Assembly (NCBI RefSeq): GCF_007859325.1 | Contig: NZ_VOHK01000004.1 | Coordinates: 62,001-126,000 of the forward strand | Reading direction: 5' to 3' | From: Luteimonas marina | Lineage (GTDB): Bacteria; Pseudomonadota; Gammaproteobacteria; Xanthomonadales; Xanthomonadaceae | DNA: 64,000 nt | Shown here: piece by piece, positions 52,362-63,725 of the stretch | How positions within the stretch are numbered: the stretch's first letter is position 1 | Layout: every line of letters begins with the position of its first letter | Made by a program: the position numbers and the translations under genes | Notes under the pieces: generated by a model | Seen by the model: only the letters and a program-made list of their open reading frames with translations | Database searches by the model: none | What the model was told of the DNA's origin: nothing

Positions 52362-53345
52362 TCAGTCCGCGGGCGTGGCGCCGGCAGCGTCGGAATGCGC
52401 GGCGCGCCAGGCGGCGAGCGCGGCGTTGTAGGCGCGGGCATAGGCCTCGGCCTGCCGCTTCAGCTCGTGGTGCCGGTCGCCGACGATCACGTCGCCGCTG
52501 CCGTCGATGATGCGCATCTCCGCGCCGCGCACCACCGCCGCGCCGCCCGGGCCGTAGCCGGGCGCGAGGCAGGCGAAGCCGCAGACGGCGACCGGGCGCA
52601 GGTCGCCGGCCTCGACATGCGCGCGCATGTCGGCGGCGGGATCGTCCAGGCGCAGGCTGTCCAGCGTCTGCGCCAGCAGCGTGTCGGGCGCCTGTTCGGC
52701 CTGCGCCTGCGGCGATGCCGCGCCCGGGACCACGGTCCAGCCGTCGACGACGAGCCGCACGCGCGCTTCGTCGCGGCGCGCCTCGATCCGCTTCGGCAGC
52801 GCCGGCTGGCCGATGCCGGCCTCGTACCAGTCCCGGTACTCGATCTCCCAGCCCGCCTGCTCGATGCGGGTCGGCAGGTCGCCCGCACCGTGCGCCACGC
52901 GCGCCGGGCCGTGGGCGTCGACCGGCGCGGCGACGCCGCGGACCCAGTCGACCAGCGCGCGCACGGGGATGTCCCAGCCGGTCGAGGCGCGCAGCAGGTC
53001 CTCGACGTCGCCGCTTTCGCGCGGGCCGCCCTCGATGCCCTCCAGCCGCGCCGAGGCCGCGTCGCCGCTCAGCCGCCAGCTCTGCCGGGTCACCGGCGCG
53101 GCGAGCGAGATGTCGTAGCGGCCGCCGCGCTGCGTCCAGTCGAGGCGGCCGCTGCCGCCCTGGCGTCCGTTGGAGATCGCGACGCGGCCCGACAGGCGCC
53201 AGTCCGACACCGCGGCGCGCTGCGCGTCCGCGCGCTGCGCCTGTTCACGGTCGACCGGCGCCGGCGCGCGCGTCGGCCGCGAGGCGCAGGCCGACAGCAG
53301 GACGGCGGCGATCGCGGCCGTCGCGAGGAAGCGGATGCGGTTCAT
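52362..53345 (-). CDS. lolB: Outer-membrane lipoprotein LolB with an extra C-terminal domain
   Basis: 327 residues, about 120 more than typical LolB. Lipobox LLSAC puts the lipidated Cys at 20. The LolB domain spans about 45-203 (DWRLSGRVAISNGRQGGSGR to VRLVVDGW) and receives lipoproteins from LolA. After a linker rich in Gln/Ala (205-222) comes an unrecognised domain (about 223-327) with a CGFAC pair (255-259) and a helical end (KRQAEAYARAYNAALAAW). Start overlaps the TPR gene stop (ATGA). Fusion is visible; its role is unknown. Confidence 0.85.
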   Translation of the reverse strand: MNRIRFLATAAIAAVLLSACASRPTRAPAPVDREQAQRADAQRAAVSDWRLSGRVAISNGRQGGSGRLDWTQRGGRYDISLAAPVTRQSWRLSGDAASARLEGIEGGPRESGDVEDLLRASTGWDIPVRALVDWVRGVAAPVDAHGPARVAHGAGDLPTRIEQAGWEIEYRDWYEAGIGQPALPKRIEARRDEARVRLVVDGWTVVPGAASPQAQAEQAPDTLLAQTLDSLRLDDPAADMRAHVEAGDLRPVAVCGFACLAPGYGPGGAAVVRGAEMRIIDGSGDVIVGDRHHELKRQAEAYARAYNAALAAWRAAHSDAAGATPAD

Positions 53346-55033
53346 GCGCCGGTCTTCTCCAGCGCCCGCTGCAGCGAGCGGTTCTCCGGATCCAGCCGGC
53401 GCGCATCGTCGAAGTATTTGCGCGCCTCGTCCCTGCGGCCAAGCATCCACAGCACCTCGGCCACGTGCGCGGCGATCTCGGCGTCCTTCTGCAGGGTGTA
53501 GGCGCGGCGCAGTTCGACCAGGGCCTCTTCGTTGCGGCCGAGGCGGTACAGCACCCAGCCGTAGCTGTCGATGATCGCTGCATTCCCGGGCTCGGCGACG
53601 CGGGCGCGGTCGATCAGCGCCAGCGCCTCCTCGTAGCGCTCGGTGCGGTCGGCGAGCGTGTAGCCGAGCGCGTTGAGCGCGGCGACGTTCTCCGGGTCGG
53701 CGACCAGGATCGTGCGCAGGTCGGCCTCGGCGCGCGGGATGTCGTCGCGGCGCTCCCACATCAGGGCGCGCGCATACAGCAGCGAGGGTTCGTCCGGCCA
53801 GTCGGCCAGGCCGCGGGCGTAGGCCTCGTTCTCGGCGTCGAAGTCCTTGTCCTTCGCGCGCAGTTCGCCTTCGAGCAGGTAGGCGGCGCGGCGCGCGTCC
53901 TCGTCGATGCTGCCGTCGGCCTGCAGCCGGCGCAGCGCGGCGAAGGCTTCGTCGCCGCGCCCGAGTTCGTGCAGCACGTTGCTCGTGCGCAGCCGCGCCT
54001 GCAGGCGCGCCTCGCCGCCGGGCACGCTGTCGTACCACTCCAGCGCTTCGGCATGACGATCGAGGAACTCGGCGGTCTGGCCCAGCAGCAGGCGCTGGGC
54101 GGGATTGGGGTTGCCGGCATCACGGCGCAGTTCGTCGTAGAGCCTGCCCAGCGATTCCTTGTCCTCGGCGCGCGCCAGCAGGGACGCGCGCAGGGCGTAG
54201 ATGCGGCCGTCCTGCGGCCCCTTCGCCAGCACCTGCTCGGCGGCCGCGGTATCGCCGAGCGCGTCGTATTCGGCCGCCAGCGCCAGGCGCAGTTCGGACA
54301 CGATGGTCGCCGCCTCGCCCACTTCGGCCAGGGCGGCGCGCGCGCCGTCGAGGTCGCCCGCCTCGCGCAGCTGCGAGGCGCGCAGCAGGGCCACGCGCGG
54401 TTCGCCGGGGAAACGCTCGACGATGCGCGCGATCACCCGCCGGGTGAGCTCTTCCTGATCCAGCCGCTGCGCGAGATCGCCGAAGGCCAGCCAGGCAGGC
54501 AGCGCGTCCGGTACCGCGCCGTCGTCGAACAGCCGGCGCATCATCTTCGCCGAGGTCTCCGGCTTGCGCGGACCGGTGGCGATCACCGACAGCGCATGGC
54601 GCCAGCCGGCGGGGTCCGGGTCGAGCATCATCGACCTGAGCTGCCGGGCCGCCGCCCGCTCCCTGCCGTCGCGCAGCGCCAGCGTGGCCTCGGCCGCGCG
54701 CATCGGCAGCGACGCCGGGGCGCGCTGGCGCCAGAGCGCGAGGGCCCGGGCGGCGGTGCGGTCGTCCTTGCCCAGCAGGGCGATCCGGGTCGCACGTTCG
54801 GCCAGCCCGGCATCGTCGTCGCCGGCGGCGCGCGCGGCATCGAGGTACCAGCCGGCGGCCTCGTCCAGGCGGCCGGCCTGCAGGGCGTATTCGCCGGCCA
54901 TGCTCGCGCCGAGCACGTCGTCGCGCAGCGGGTCCCGGGCGGTCGCGGGCGCGGCGGTCGAGGCCAGCGGCATCGCCAGCAGCAACAGGCCAAACAGGGC
55001 GATCCGGCGGACGGGGTTCGGAAAAACGGGCAT
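53342..55033 (-). CDS. Periplasmic tetratricopeptide repeat protein
   Basis: 563 residues with a signal peptide (about 1-28, IALFGLLLLAMPLASTAAPA). The rest is helical repeats; TPR-like units are clearest at the C-terminal end (ALNALGYTLADRTERYEEAL, DSYGWVLYRLGRNEEALVEL). ATG 55033 is chosen because the upstream extension is not protein-like and 55033 is followed by a signal sequence. Directly upstream of and overlapping lolB, as in many gammaproteobacteria. The partner is unknown. Confidence 0.85.
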   Translation of the reverse strand: MPVFPNPVRRIALFGLLLLAMPLASTAAPATARDPLRDDVLGASMAGEYALQAGRLDEAAGWYLDAARAAGDDDAGLAERATRIALLGKDDRTAARALALWRQRAPASLPMRAAEATLALRDGRERAAARQLRSMMLDPDPAGWRHALSVIATGPRKPETSAKMMRRLFDDGAVPDALPAWLAFGDLAQRLDQEELTRRVIARIVERFPGEPRVALLRASQLREAGDLDGARAALAEVGEAATIVSELRLALAAEYDALGDTAAAEQVLAKGPQDGRIYALRASLLARAEDKESLGRLYDELRRDAGNPNPAQRLLLGQTAEFLDRHAEALEWYDSVPGGEARLQARLRTSNVLHELGRGDEAFAALRRLQADGSIDEDARRAAYLLEGELRAKDKDFDAENEAYARGLADWPDEPSLLYARALMWERRDDIPRAEADLRTILVADPENVAALNALGYTLADRTERYEEALALIDRARVAEPGNAAIIDSYGWVLYRLGRNEEALVELRRAYTLQKDAEIAAHVAEVLWMLGRRDEARKYFDDARRLDPENRSLQRALEKTGA

Positions 55034-55130
55034 CGACGTCGGCCGGGCCTTAAAATAGGAGTCCTCTCGACCCGAAAGCTTATCGCAAGCGCCTGAACGG
55101 CAACGCCGCGCCGGCCCGCCAGCCAAGCAC

Positions 55131-56411
55131 ATGACCCTGCACGCCCTCGGCATCAACCACCAGACCGCGCCGGTCGCGCTGCGCGAGCGCGTGGCCTTCG
55201 GCGACAGCGCGGTGCCCGCCGCGCTGGCGGAGTTGCGCGCGCTGCCCGGCGTGCGCGAGGTGGCGCTGCTGTCGACCTGCAACCGGACCGAGCTGTATGC
55301 GCTGGCCGATGGCGACGGGCGGGCGCTGGCCGACTGGCTGGCCACGCACCCCGGCGACGACGGCGATCTCCACGCCTACCTGTACCGCCACGCCGGCGAC
55401 GACGCGGCGCGGCATCTGTTCCGCGTCGCCAGCGGGCTCGATTCGCTGGTGCTGGGCGAACCGCAGATCCTCGGCCAGGTGAAGCAGGCCTGGGCGACGG
55501 CGCGCGGGGCCGGCACGCTCGGCGGCGAACTCGACCGGCTGTTCCAGCACGCCTTCGTCACCGCCAAGCGCGCGCGCAGCGAGACCCGCATCGGCTCCAG
55601 CCCGGTGTCGGTGGCCTCGCTGGCGGTACGGCTGGCGCAGGAATCGTTCGCGCGGCCGGCCGATTCGGTGGTACTGCTGATCGGCGCCGGCGAGACCATC
55701 GAACTGACCGCGCGCCACCTCGTGCAGGCAAAGGTGAAGCGCCTGCTGGTCGCCAACCGCACCTACCAGCACGCACAGGAGCTGGCCGCACGCCACGGCG
55801 CCGTCGCGCTGCCGCTGGACGAACTGGAGCGCCACCTGTTCCTGGCCGACATCGTGTTCTCCGCCACCGCCAGCCAGGCGCCGATCCTGTCGCGGACGCA
55901 AATCGCGCACGCGCTGTCGCTGCGCAAGCGCCGGCCGATGCTGCTGATGGACCTCGCGGTGCCTCGCGACATCGCCGCCGACGTCGCGGAGCTGGACGAC
56001 GCCTTCGTCTACACCGTCGACGACCTCGACCGTGTGGTCGAACACAACCGCCGCGGCCGCCGCGAGGCGGCCAACGACGCCGAGGCCATCGTCGACCTCC
56101 AGGTCGCGCGCTACGCCGAGGCGCAGGCGTTCGGATCGCGCAACCAGCCGCTCAAGCGCCTGCGCGCGCACGGCGAGGCGACCCGCGCCGAACTGCTGGC
56201 GCGCGCGCGGCAACAGCTCGCGACCGGGCAGGATCCCGCCGCCGTGCTCGAACAGCTCGCGTACACGCTGACCAACCGCCTGCTGCACGCGCCGACCGCG
56301 GCCATGCGCGAGGCGGTCGCGCGCGGCAACCTCGATTTCCTGCGCTCGTTCGACGAGTTGCTGCCCCCTGCCGCGCACGACGACGACGATGCTGCCGACC
56401 CTGCGCCGTAA
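55131..56411 (+). CDS. hemA: Glutamyl-tRNA reductase
   Basis: A 426-residue enzyme for the first step of C5 haem synthesis, reducing Glu-tRNA to glutamate-1-semialdehyde. N-terminal [15 protein letters not shown], catalytic Cys50 in STCNRTE, NADPH-domain [18 protein letters not shown], and a C-terminal dimerisation helix. Divergent from the TPR gene across 97 bp. Overlaps prfA by 23 bp. Confidence 0.95.
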   Translation: MTLHALGINHQTAPVALRERVAFGDSAVPAALAELRALPGVREVALLSTCNRTELYALADGDGRALADWLATHPGDDGDLHAYLYRHAGDDAARHLFRVASGLDSLVLGEPQILGQVKQAWATARGAGTLGGELDRLFQHAFVTAKRARSETRIGSSPVSVASLAVRLAQESFARPADSVVLLIGAGETIELTARHLVQAKVKRLLVANRTYQHAQELAARHGAVALPLDELERHLFLADIVFSATASQAPILSRTQIAHALSLRKRRPMLLMDLAVPRDIAADVAELDDAFVYTVDDLDRVVEHNRRGRREAANDAEAIVDLQVARYAEAQAFGSRNQPLKRLRAHGEATRAELLARARQQLATGQDPAAVLEQLAYTLTNRLLHAPTAAMREAVARGNLDFLRSFDELLPPAAHDDDDAADPAP

Positions 56412-57474
56412 GCTGGAGGCGCTGGCCGAACGCCGCGACGAACTCGAATGCCTGCTCGCCGATCCCGGCGTCGCCGGCGACCAGTCGCGCTTCCGCGCGC
56501 TCTCGCGCGAATTCGCGCAGCTCGAGCCGCTGGCCGCCGCGCTCGCCGACGAACGCCGCGCGCGCGAGGACCTCGCCGCCGCCGAGGCGATGCGCGGGGA
56601 CGCCGAACTGCGCGATCTCGCCGACGAGGAAATCGTCGCCGCGCAGGCGCGCCTGGCCGAACTCGACGACACCCTGATGGCGCTGCTGGTGCCGCGCGAC
56701 GCACGCGACGATGGCGGCCTGTATCTGGAAATCCGCGCCGGCACCGGCGGCGACGAGGCCGCGATCTTCGCCGGCGACCTGCTGCGCATGTATTCGCGCT
56801 ACGCCGAGCGCCAGGGCTGGCGGGTCGAAGTCGAATCGGCCAGTTCCGGCGAGCACGGCGGCTTCAGGGAAGTCATCGCCCGCGTCGAGGGCGAAGGCGC
56901 GTATGCGCGGCTCAAGTTCGAATCCGGCACCCACCGCGTGCAGCGCGTGCCCGAGACCGAATCGCAGGGCCGCATCCACACCTCGGCCGCGACGGTGGCG
57001 ATCATCCCGGTCGAGGAGGATGGCGAGCCGATCGAAATCAACCCGGCCGACCTGAAGGTCGACACCTTCCGCTCCTCCGGCGCCGGCGGCCAGCACGTCA
57101 ACAAGACCGACTCGGCGATCCGCATCACCCATCTGCCCTCCGGCGTCGTGGTCGAATCGCAGACCGAACGCTCGCAGCACGCCAACCGCGACAAGGCGAT
57201 GAAGCGCCTGCGCGCAATGCTGGCCGAAGCCGAGGCAGAACGCCGCGCCGCAGCCACCGCCGCCACGCGCAAGCTGCAGGTCGGCAGCGGCGACCGCAGC
57301 CAGCGCATCCGCACCTACAACTATCCGCAGGGCCGGATCACCGACCACCGCGTCGAGGGCCTCACCCTCTACGACCTGCCGAACGTGCTCGAAGGCAGCC
57401 TCGACGCCCTGGTCGATCGCCTTTCGCGCGAGCACCAGGCCGACGAACTGTCGCGTCTCACCCACGAGGGCTGA
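56389..57474 (+). CDS. prfA: Peptide chain release factor 1
   Basis: A 361-residue factor recognising UAA and UAG. The GGQ motif ([20 protein letters not shown]) is near residue 235, and codon recognition involves the PET tripeptide in [16 protein letters not shown]. It overlaps hemA by 23 bp. The usual next gene, the Gln methyltransferase prmC, is not here; a GNAT gene follows instead. Confidence 0.95.
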   Translation: MLPTLRRKLEALAERRDELECLLADPGVAGDQSRFRALSREFAQLEPLAAALADERRAREDLAAAEAMRGDAELRDLADEEIVAAQARLAELDDTLMALLVPRDARDDGGLYLEIRAGTGGDEAAIFAGDLLRMYSRYAERQGWRVEVESASSGEHGGFREVIARVEGEGAYARLKFESGTHRVQRVPETESQGRIHTSAATVAIIPVEEDGEPIEINPADLKVDTFRSSGAGGQHVNKTDSAIRITHLPSGVVVESQTERSQHANRDKAMKRLRAMLAEAEAERRAAATAATRKLQVGSGDRSQRIRTYNYPQGRITDHRVEGLTLYDLPNVLEGSLDALVDRLSREHQADELSRLTHEG

Positions 57475-57476
57475 CC

Positions 57477-57938
57477 CTGGACACCATCATCAGCCGCGCC
57501 GCACCCGCGGACATCGAGCCGCTGGCCGCCCTGTTCGACGCCTACCGCCAGTTCTACGGACAGTCTCCGGATGTGCCGCGCGCCCGCGAATGGCTGCGCA
57601 GCCGCCTGCGCTTCGGCGAATCGACGGTGCTGGTCGCCAGGCGCGGCGGTGACATGGTCGGCTTCGTCCAGCTGTACCCGATGTATTCCTCGGTCCGCAC
57701 CGCGCGCACCTGGATCCTCAACGACCTGTTCGTGGATCCGGCCGCGCGCCGGAGCGGCGTCGCCCGCGCCCTGCTCGATGCCGCCGCAGGCTTCGCACGC
57801 GAAGACGGCGCCGCCGCCATCTCGCTGGAGACCGCCCGCGACAACGCCGCTGCGCGCGCCACCTATCGCGCCGCCGGCTGGCAGGAGGACGACACGCAGT
57901 GGTATTCGCTGCGGCTGGACCGTCACGCACTCCCGTAG
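57477..57938 (+). CDS. GNAT family N-acetyltransferase with probable CTG start
   Basis: About 153 residues. GNAT features are the arch AAPADIEPLAALFDAYRQFY, the strand-4 LNDLFVDPAARRSGVARALL with the acetyl-CoA loop (RRSGVA), and SLETARDNAAARATYRAAGW. No ATG, GTG or TTG stands near the expected N-terminus; CTG 57477 has GAGGG 6 nt before it and may be the start, coupled to prfA. The TAG stop lies inside a family A repeat. The substrate is unknown. Confidence 0.75.
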   Translation: MDTIISRAAPADIEPLAALFDAYRQFYGQSPDVPRAREWLRSRLRFGESTVLVARRGGDMVGFVQLYPMYSSVRTARTWILNDLFVDPAARRSGVARALLDAAAGFAREDGAAAISLETARDNAAARATYRAAGWQEDDTQWYSLRLDRHALP

Positions 57939-58016
57939 GAGCGCCTTCAGGCGCGATGCTTTTCGTCACGATGCAGGAATCCGCGCAAGGGCATCGCGCC
58001 TGAAGGCGCTCCTACG
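57934..58016. repeat. GTAG-type palindromic repeat (family A), copy 4
   Basis: CGTAGGAGCGCCTTCAGGCG and CGCCTGAAGGCGCTCCTACG are perfect partners around about 43 nt. The TAG in its left foot is the stop codon of the GNAT gene. Confidence 0.85.
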
Positions 58017-58044
58017 GGGCATGCGCTGGAGTACGCTAGGCACC

Positions 58045-58569
58045 ATGAGCGCCTCCGACGACAAGATCCCCCTGAGCCTGTGCGTGCTGACCGTCTCCGA
58101 CTCACGCACGCTCGCCGAAGACGGTTCCGGCGACTACCTCGTCGCCTCGCTCGAAGCCGAGGGCCATCGCCTGAACGAGCGCGCGCTGCTGCCCGACGAC
58201 CGCTACGCCATGCGCGCCCTGGTCTCGAAATGGATCGCCGACGCCGATGTCGACGGCATCCTCGTCACCGGCGGCACCGGCTTCACCGGCCGCGACTCCA
58301 CGCCCGAAGCCCTGCTGCCGCTGCTCGACAAGGAGATGCCCGGTTTCGGCGAACTGTTCCGCGCGATCTCGTTCGAAGAGATCGGCACCTCCTCACTGCA
58401 GTCGCGCGCGTTCGCGGGCCTGGCCAACGGCACCTTCCTGTTCGCCCTGCCCGGCTCGACCTCGGCCTGCCGCACCGCGTGGGAGAAGATCGTGCGCGCC
58501 CAGCTCGACGCACGCACGCGCCCCTGCAACCTCGCCACGCTCCGGCCGCGGCTGAAGGAACCGTCATGA
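58045..58569 (+). CDS. moaB: Molybdenum cofactor biosynthesis protein B
   Basis: 174 residues of the MoaB/MogA fold, which binds molybdopterin and adenylates it or assists molybdate insertion. [20 protein letters not shown] at the N-terminus, [20 protein letters not shown] with the GGTG motif, and [16 protein letters not shown]. Its stop overlaps the ATG of the downstream HTH gene by 3 nt. Confidence 0.88.
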   Translation: MSASDDKIPLSLCVLTVSDSRTLAEDGSGDYLVASLEAEGHRLNERALLPDDRYAMRALVSKWIADADVDGILVTGGTGFTGRDSTPEALLPLLDKEMPGFGELFRAISFEEIGTSSLQSRAFAGLANGTFLFALPGSTSACRTAWEKIVRAQLDARTRPCNLATLRPRLKEPS

Positions 58570-58913
58570 GCATCGACCAGACCCTGCGCCTGCTGGCGAA
58601 GGCGCGTGGCCTGAGCGTCGCCGACCTCGCCACCGCCATCCCGCGCGCGGGCGCGGCCACCGTGTCGGCCTGGATGCGCGGCGAGAAGCTGCCCGGCAAG
58701 GACCAGCTCGACGCCCTGGCCAAGGCCTTCGGCGTGCCGGCCGGCGCCCTGTTGGCCGAGCTCGCCAGCACCTTCGACCCCGCCCGCACCAAGGGCGAGC
58801 ACGACCTGCTCGCCGCCTACCGCGCGCTCAACACCCGCCAGCAGGGCGCGCTGCTGGAAGTCGCGCGCAGCATGGCCGGGATGAAGGCGGCGAAGGTGAC
58901 GAAGGCGAAATGA
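58566..58913 (+). CDS. Small XRE-type helix-turn-helix protein
   Basis: 115 residues. An N-terminal HTH (about 5-60; [20 protein letters not shown] then [19 protein letters not shown]) and a helical tail with [20 protein letters not shown], typical of XRE regulators. Translationally coupled to moaB, so it may regulate that locus, but no operator was identified. No toxin gene is next to it. Confidence 0.75.
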   Translation: MSIDQTLRLLAKARGLSVADLATAIPRAGAATVSAWMRGEKLPGKDQLDALAKAFGVPAGALLAELASTFDPARTKGEHDLLAAYRALNTRQQGALLEVARSMAGMKAAKVTKAK

Positions 58914-58917
58914 AAAC

Positions 58918-58996
58918 CCTGTCATTTCGACCGAAGGGAGAAATCTCTTTCCCGCACGCCGGCCAGGAGATTTCTCCCTTCGGTCGAAATGACAGG
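58918..58996. repeat. Inverted repeat family C
   Basis: CCTGTCATTTCGACCGAAGG and CCTTCGGTCGAAATGACAGG are perfect partners, with GGGAGAAATCTC continuing the stem and about 27 nt in the centre. A diverged relative is at 43060. It starts 4 bp after the HTH stop. Confidence 0.85.
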
Positions 58997-59013
58997 GAGC
59001 AATGGAGCACCGG

Positions 59014-59790
59014 ATGAAACCGCTCAAGCGCAAGGACTACGAAGCCGCACTGGAACCGCTGCAGGTCGAACTGGTGGCGATGTCGCGCTGGCTGCAGCAC
59101 ACCGGCAAGCGCCTGCTGGTGATCCTCGAGGGCCGCGACACCGCCGGCAAGGGCGGCGTGATCGGCGCCATCTCCGACCAGCTCAACCCGCGCCACTGCC
59201 ACGTGGTGGCGCTGCCCAAGCCGAGCGAACGCGAGAGCACGCAGTGGTATTTCCAGCGCTACGTGCCGCACCTGCCCGCGGCCGGCGAGATCGTGCTGTT
59301 CGACCGCAGCTGGTACAACCGCGCCGGCGTGGAGAAGGTGATGGGCTTCGCCAGCGACGCGCAGGTGAAGGCCTTCCTGAAGCAGGCGCCGGTGTTCGAG
59401 AAGCAGTTGGTCGACGACGGCCTGCTGCTGTTCAAGTACTGGCTGGGCTGCGACCAGGCGCAGCAGGAGGAACGCTTCGCCGAGCGCCTGCACGACCCGC
59501 TCAAGCGCTGGAAGCTCTCGCCGGTCGACGTCGAGGCGCGCCAGCGCTATGGCGACTACACCCGCGCGCGCGAGACGATGCTCCAGGCCACGCACACGAA
59601 GCACGCGCCGTGGACGCTGGTGGACTTCAACGACCAGCGCCGCGGCCGCCTGACCCTGATCCGCGACCTGCTCGACCGCCTGCCCGATACCCACGTCCCG
59701 CCGCCGGACATCGACCTGCCGCCGCTGCCCGGCAAGCCGCTGAAGGAACGCTACGGCGCGCTGAAGCCGCTGAAGCCGTACGGGGCCTGA
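59014..59790 (+). CDS. ppk2: Polyphosphate kinase 2 family protein
   Basis: 258 residues, single-domain PPK2. Walker [10 protein letters not shown] at 40-48 and lid/Walker B FDRSWYNR at 96-103 are intact. Members transfer phosphate between polyphosphate and nucleoside di- or monophosphates; the direction and nucleotide cannot be fixed. ATG 59014 has GGAG 6 nt upstream; ATG 59002 is an alternative. Confidence 0.88.
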   Translation: MKPLKRKDYEAALEPLQVELVAMSRWLQHTGKRLLVILEGRDTAGKGGVIGAISDQLNPRHCHVVALPKPSERESTQWYFQRYVPHLPAAGEIVLFDRSWYNRAGVEKVMGFASDAQVKAFLKQAPVFEKQLVDDGLLLFKYWLGCDQAQQEERFAERLHDPLKRWKLSPVDVEARQRYGDYTRARETMLQATHTKHAPWTLVDFNDQRRGRLTLIRDLLDRLPDTHVPPPDIDLPPLPGKPLKERYGALKPLKPYGA

Positions 59791-59839
59791 GACTGCTGCT
59801 GCGATCCTGGAGCGATTTCCGACCCGGACGCCTTCATTC

Positions 59840-59867
59840 CGTCATTCCCGCGAAGGCGGGAATGACG
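59840..59867. repeat. Minimal family B palindrome
   Basis: CGTCATTCCCGCG and CGGGAATGACG pair around AAGG: the smallest copy, a single hairpin. Between convergent ppk2 and the M15 peptidase gene. Confidence 0.75.
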
Positions 59868-59901
59868 AAGATGTATGCACCCGCGCCGAAAATGCCCTGG
59901 C

Positions 59902-60510
59902 TCAGGCATACGCCGGGATGCCCGCCGCCACCCGGCGGCGAAACTCGGCGAGCATGTCCTTCTCCTTCATCCCCTGCGCCCAGGACGGGCGCAGCTGGAA
60001 ATGCGGCTGGTCCACGAGCGAGGTCCAGTTGCCGCCCCATTCCAGCCCCATGTCCGCGCCCAGCACGCCCACGCCGCGATACTTGGGCGATTCGCCCAGG
60101 TACTTGCTGCCGGAAAACACGCCGACGTCGAAGGCGATCCCGAAGTTGTGGTTCGAGTATCCACCCCTGGCATTCGTGACGCGTTGGCCGGGCTTGCTGC
60201 GCCCCTGCGCGTACAGCGCGTCCTGCTCCTCGTAGGTCCGGTGGCCGCTGATGACCTTGATCTGGATCCCGTTGGCGGCCGCCTTCTGCACCAGGGCGCG
60301 CGCGAACGGACGCACTTCCGGCAGCAGCGTGGCGATGGTGCGTTCACTCCTGTCGTCGACGCGCTCGATCGCCTCGACCGGCGGCTTGCGCGCGATCGTC
60401 TCCTTCACCAGGGCCGCATAGATCGCGCCCCAGGTCTGCGGGCCTGCCTTGCCGTCCACTTCCACGCCAACGGCCTTCTGCACCGCCATGATCATTTCGT
60501 CGATCTGCAT
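59902..60510 (-). CDS. M15-family peptidase with N-terminal peptidoglycan-binding-like segment
   Basis: 202 residues. Residues 1-32 resemble a peptidoglycan-binding repeat (VGVEVDGKAGPQTWGAIY). The M15 domain (about 60-180) has SGHRTYEEQDALYAQGR and the zinc ligands His121 and Asp128 of SNHNFGIAFD and His170. Family members cleave cell-wall peptides (VanY and phage endolysin types). There is no signal peptide, so export would need a holin or another route. ATG 60510 has GGGAG 6 nt upstream. No phage genes are adjacent. Confidence 0.82.
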   Translation of the reverse strand: MQIDEMIMAVQKAVGVEVDGKAGPQTWGAIYAALVKETIARKPPVEAIERVDDRSERTIATLLPEVRPFARALVQKAAANGIQIKVISGHRTYEEQDALYAQGRSKPGQRVTNARGGYSNHNFGIAFDVGVFSGSKYLGESPKYRGVGVLGADMGLEWGGNWTSLVDQPHFQLRPSWAQGMKEKDMLAEFRRRVAAGIPAYA

Positions 60511-60776
60511 CGTCGTCTCCCGGGAGATGGCGGCCTGCCGCCAGCCAGCGTGTGCCGGGCACGCACGATCGCCACCAAGACCGGGAACGGGACCGCAGCA
60601 ATCAACTGACGGGAATCCCCGCCCCCGCGCGTGTCCCCGCCGGCCGTCGATCGCAGCCTGCCTGGTCCCTGTCCCGCAATAGCGCAAACGACGGAATCCG
60701 CCGGAGTCGGTCATGGCATCCGCCTTCGCGATCAAACGGCGACATCGGGGATGCCGGATCGAACTGGCCCCGATTA

Positions 60777-60848
60777 CAGGAGCGGCTTCAGCCGCGACCG
60801 GATGTTCGATGCGCCGTAAAAAGCGGTCGCGGCTGAAGCCGCTCCCAC
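60777..60848. repeat. Variant of repeat family A
   Basis: CAGGAGCGGCTTCAGCCGCG and CGCGGCTGAAGCCGCTCCCA form an inverted pair. The stem is GCGGCTTCAGCCGC instead of GCGCCTTCAGGCGC, a compensated change. In the 355-bp gap between the M15 peptidase and acylphosphatase, which has no gene. Confidence 0.8.
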
Positions 60849-60865
60849 GAACAGGCGGACCGGAA

Positions 60866-61134
60866 TCAGAGGATTCCGAACCCCTCGCCTGCCTCGTCGT
60901 CGGCGACAGGAAGCCTGGACACCGCCGCCACCTGCGCCAGCGGCGGCCCGTCCCCGAGCCACTGCGCGAGCGCCTCGATCGCGTGCGCGTCGCCCACGGC
61001 CAGCACTTCGACGCTGCCGTCGGCCAGGTTCCTCGCGTATCCGCGCAGGTGCAGGCGGAGCGCCTGGTCGCGCGTGCCAGCGCGGAAGCACACGCCCTGC
61101 ACGCGACCGCTGACGAGGAAGCGCCCGGCTGCCA

Positions 61135-61135
<1 letters not shown>
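60866..61135 (-). CDS. acyP: Acylphosphatase
   Basis: An 89-residue enzyme hydrolysing acyl phosphates. GRVQGVCFR (10-18) contains the phosphate-binding Arg18 and RNLADGSVEV the catalytic Asn36. Its start overlaps the upstream lipoprotein gene's stop by one base. Confidence 0.93.

Positions 61136-63724
<2,589 letters not shown>

Positions 63725-63725
<1 letters not shown>

Noticed and set aside
58566-58913. Toxin-antitoxin module around the HTH gene
   Set aside because: The neighbours are moaB and ppk2. No small toxin-like gene is adjacent.
59902-60735. Prophage remnant
   Set aside because: Only a single endolysin-like gene is present, with no integrase, structural genes or attachment repeats.
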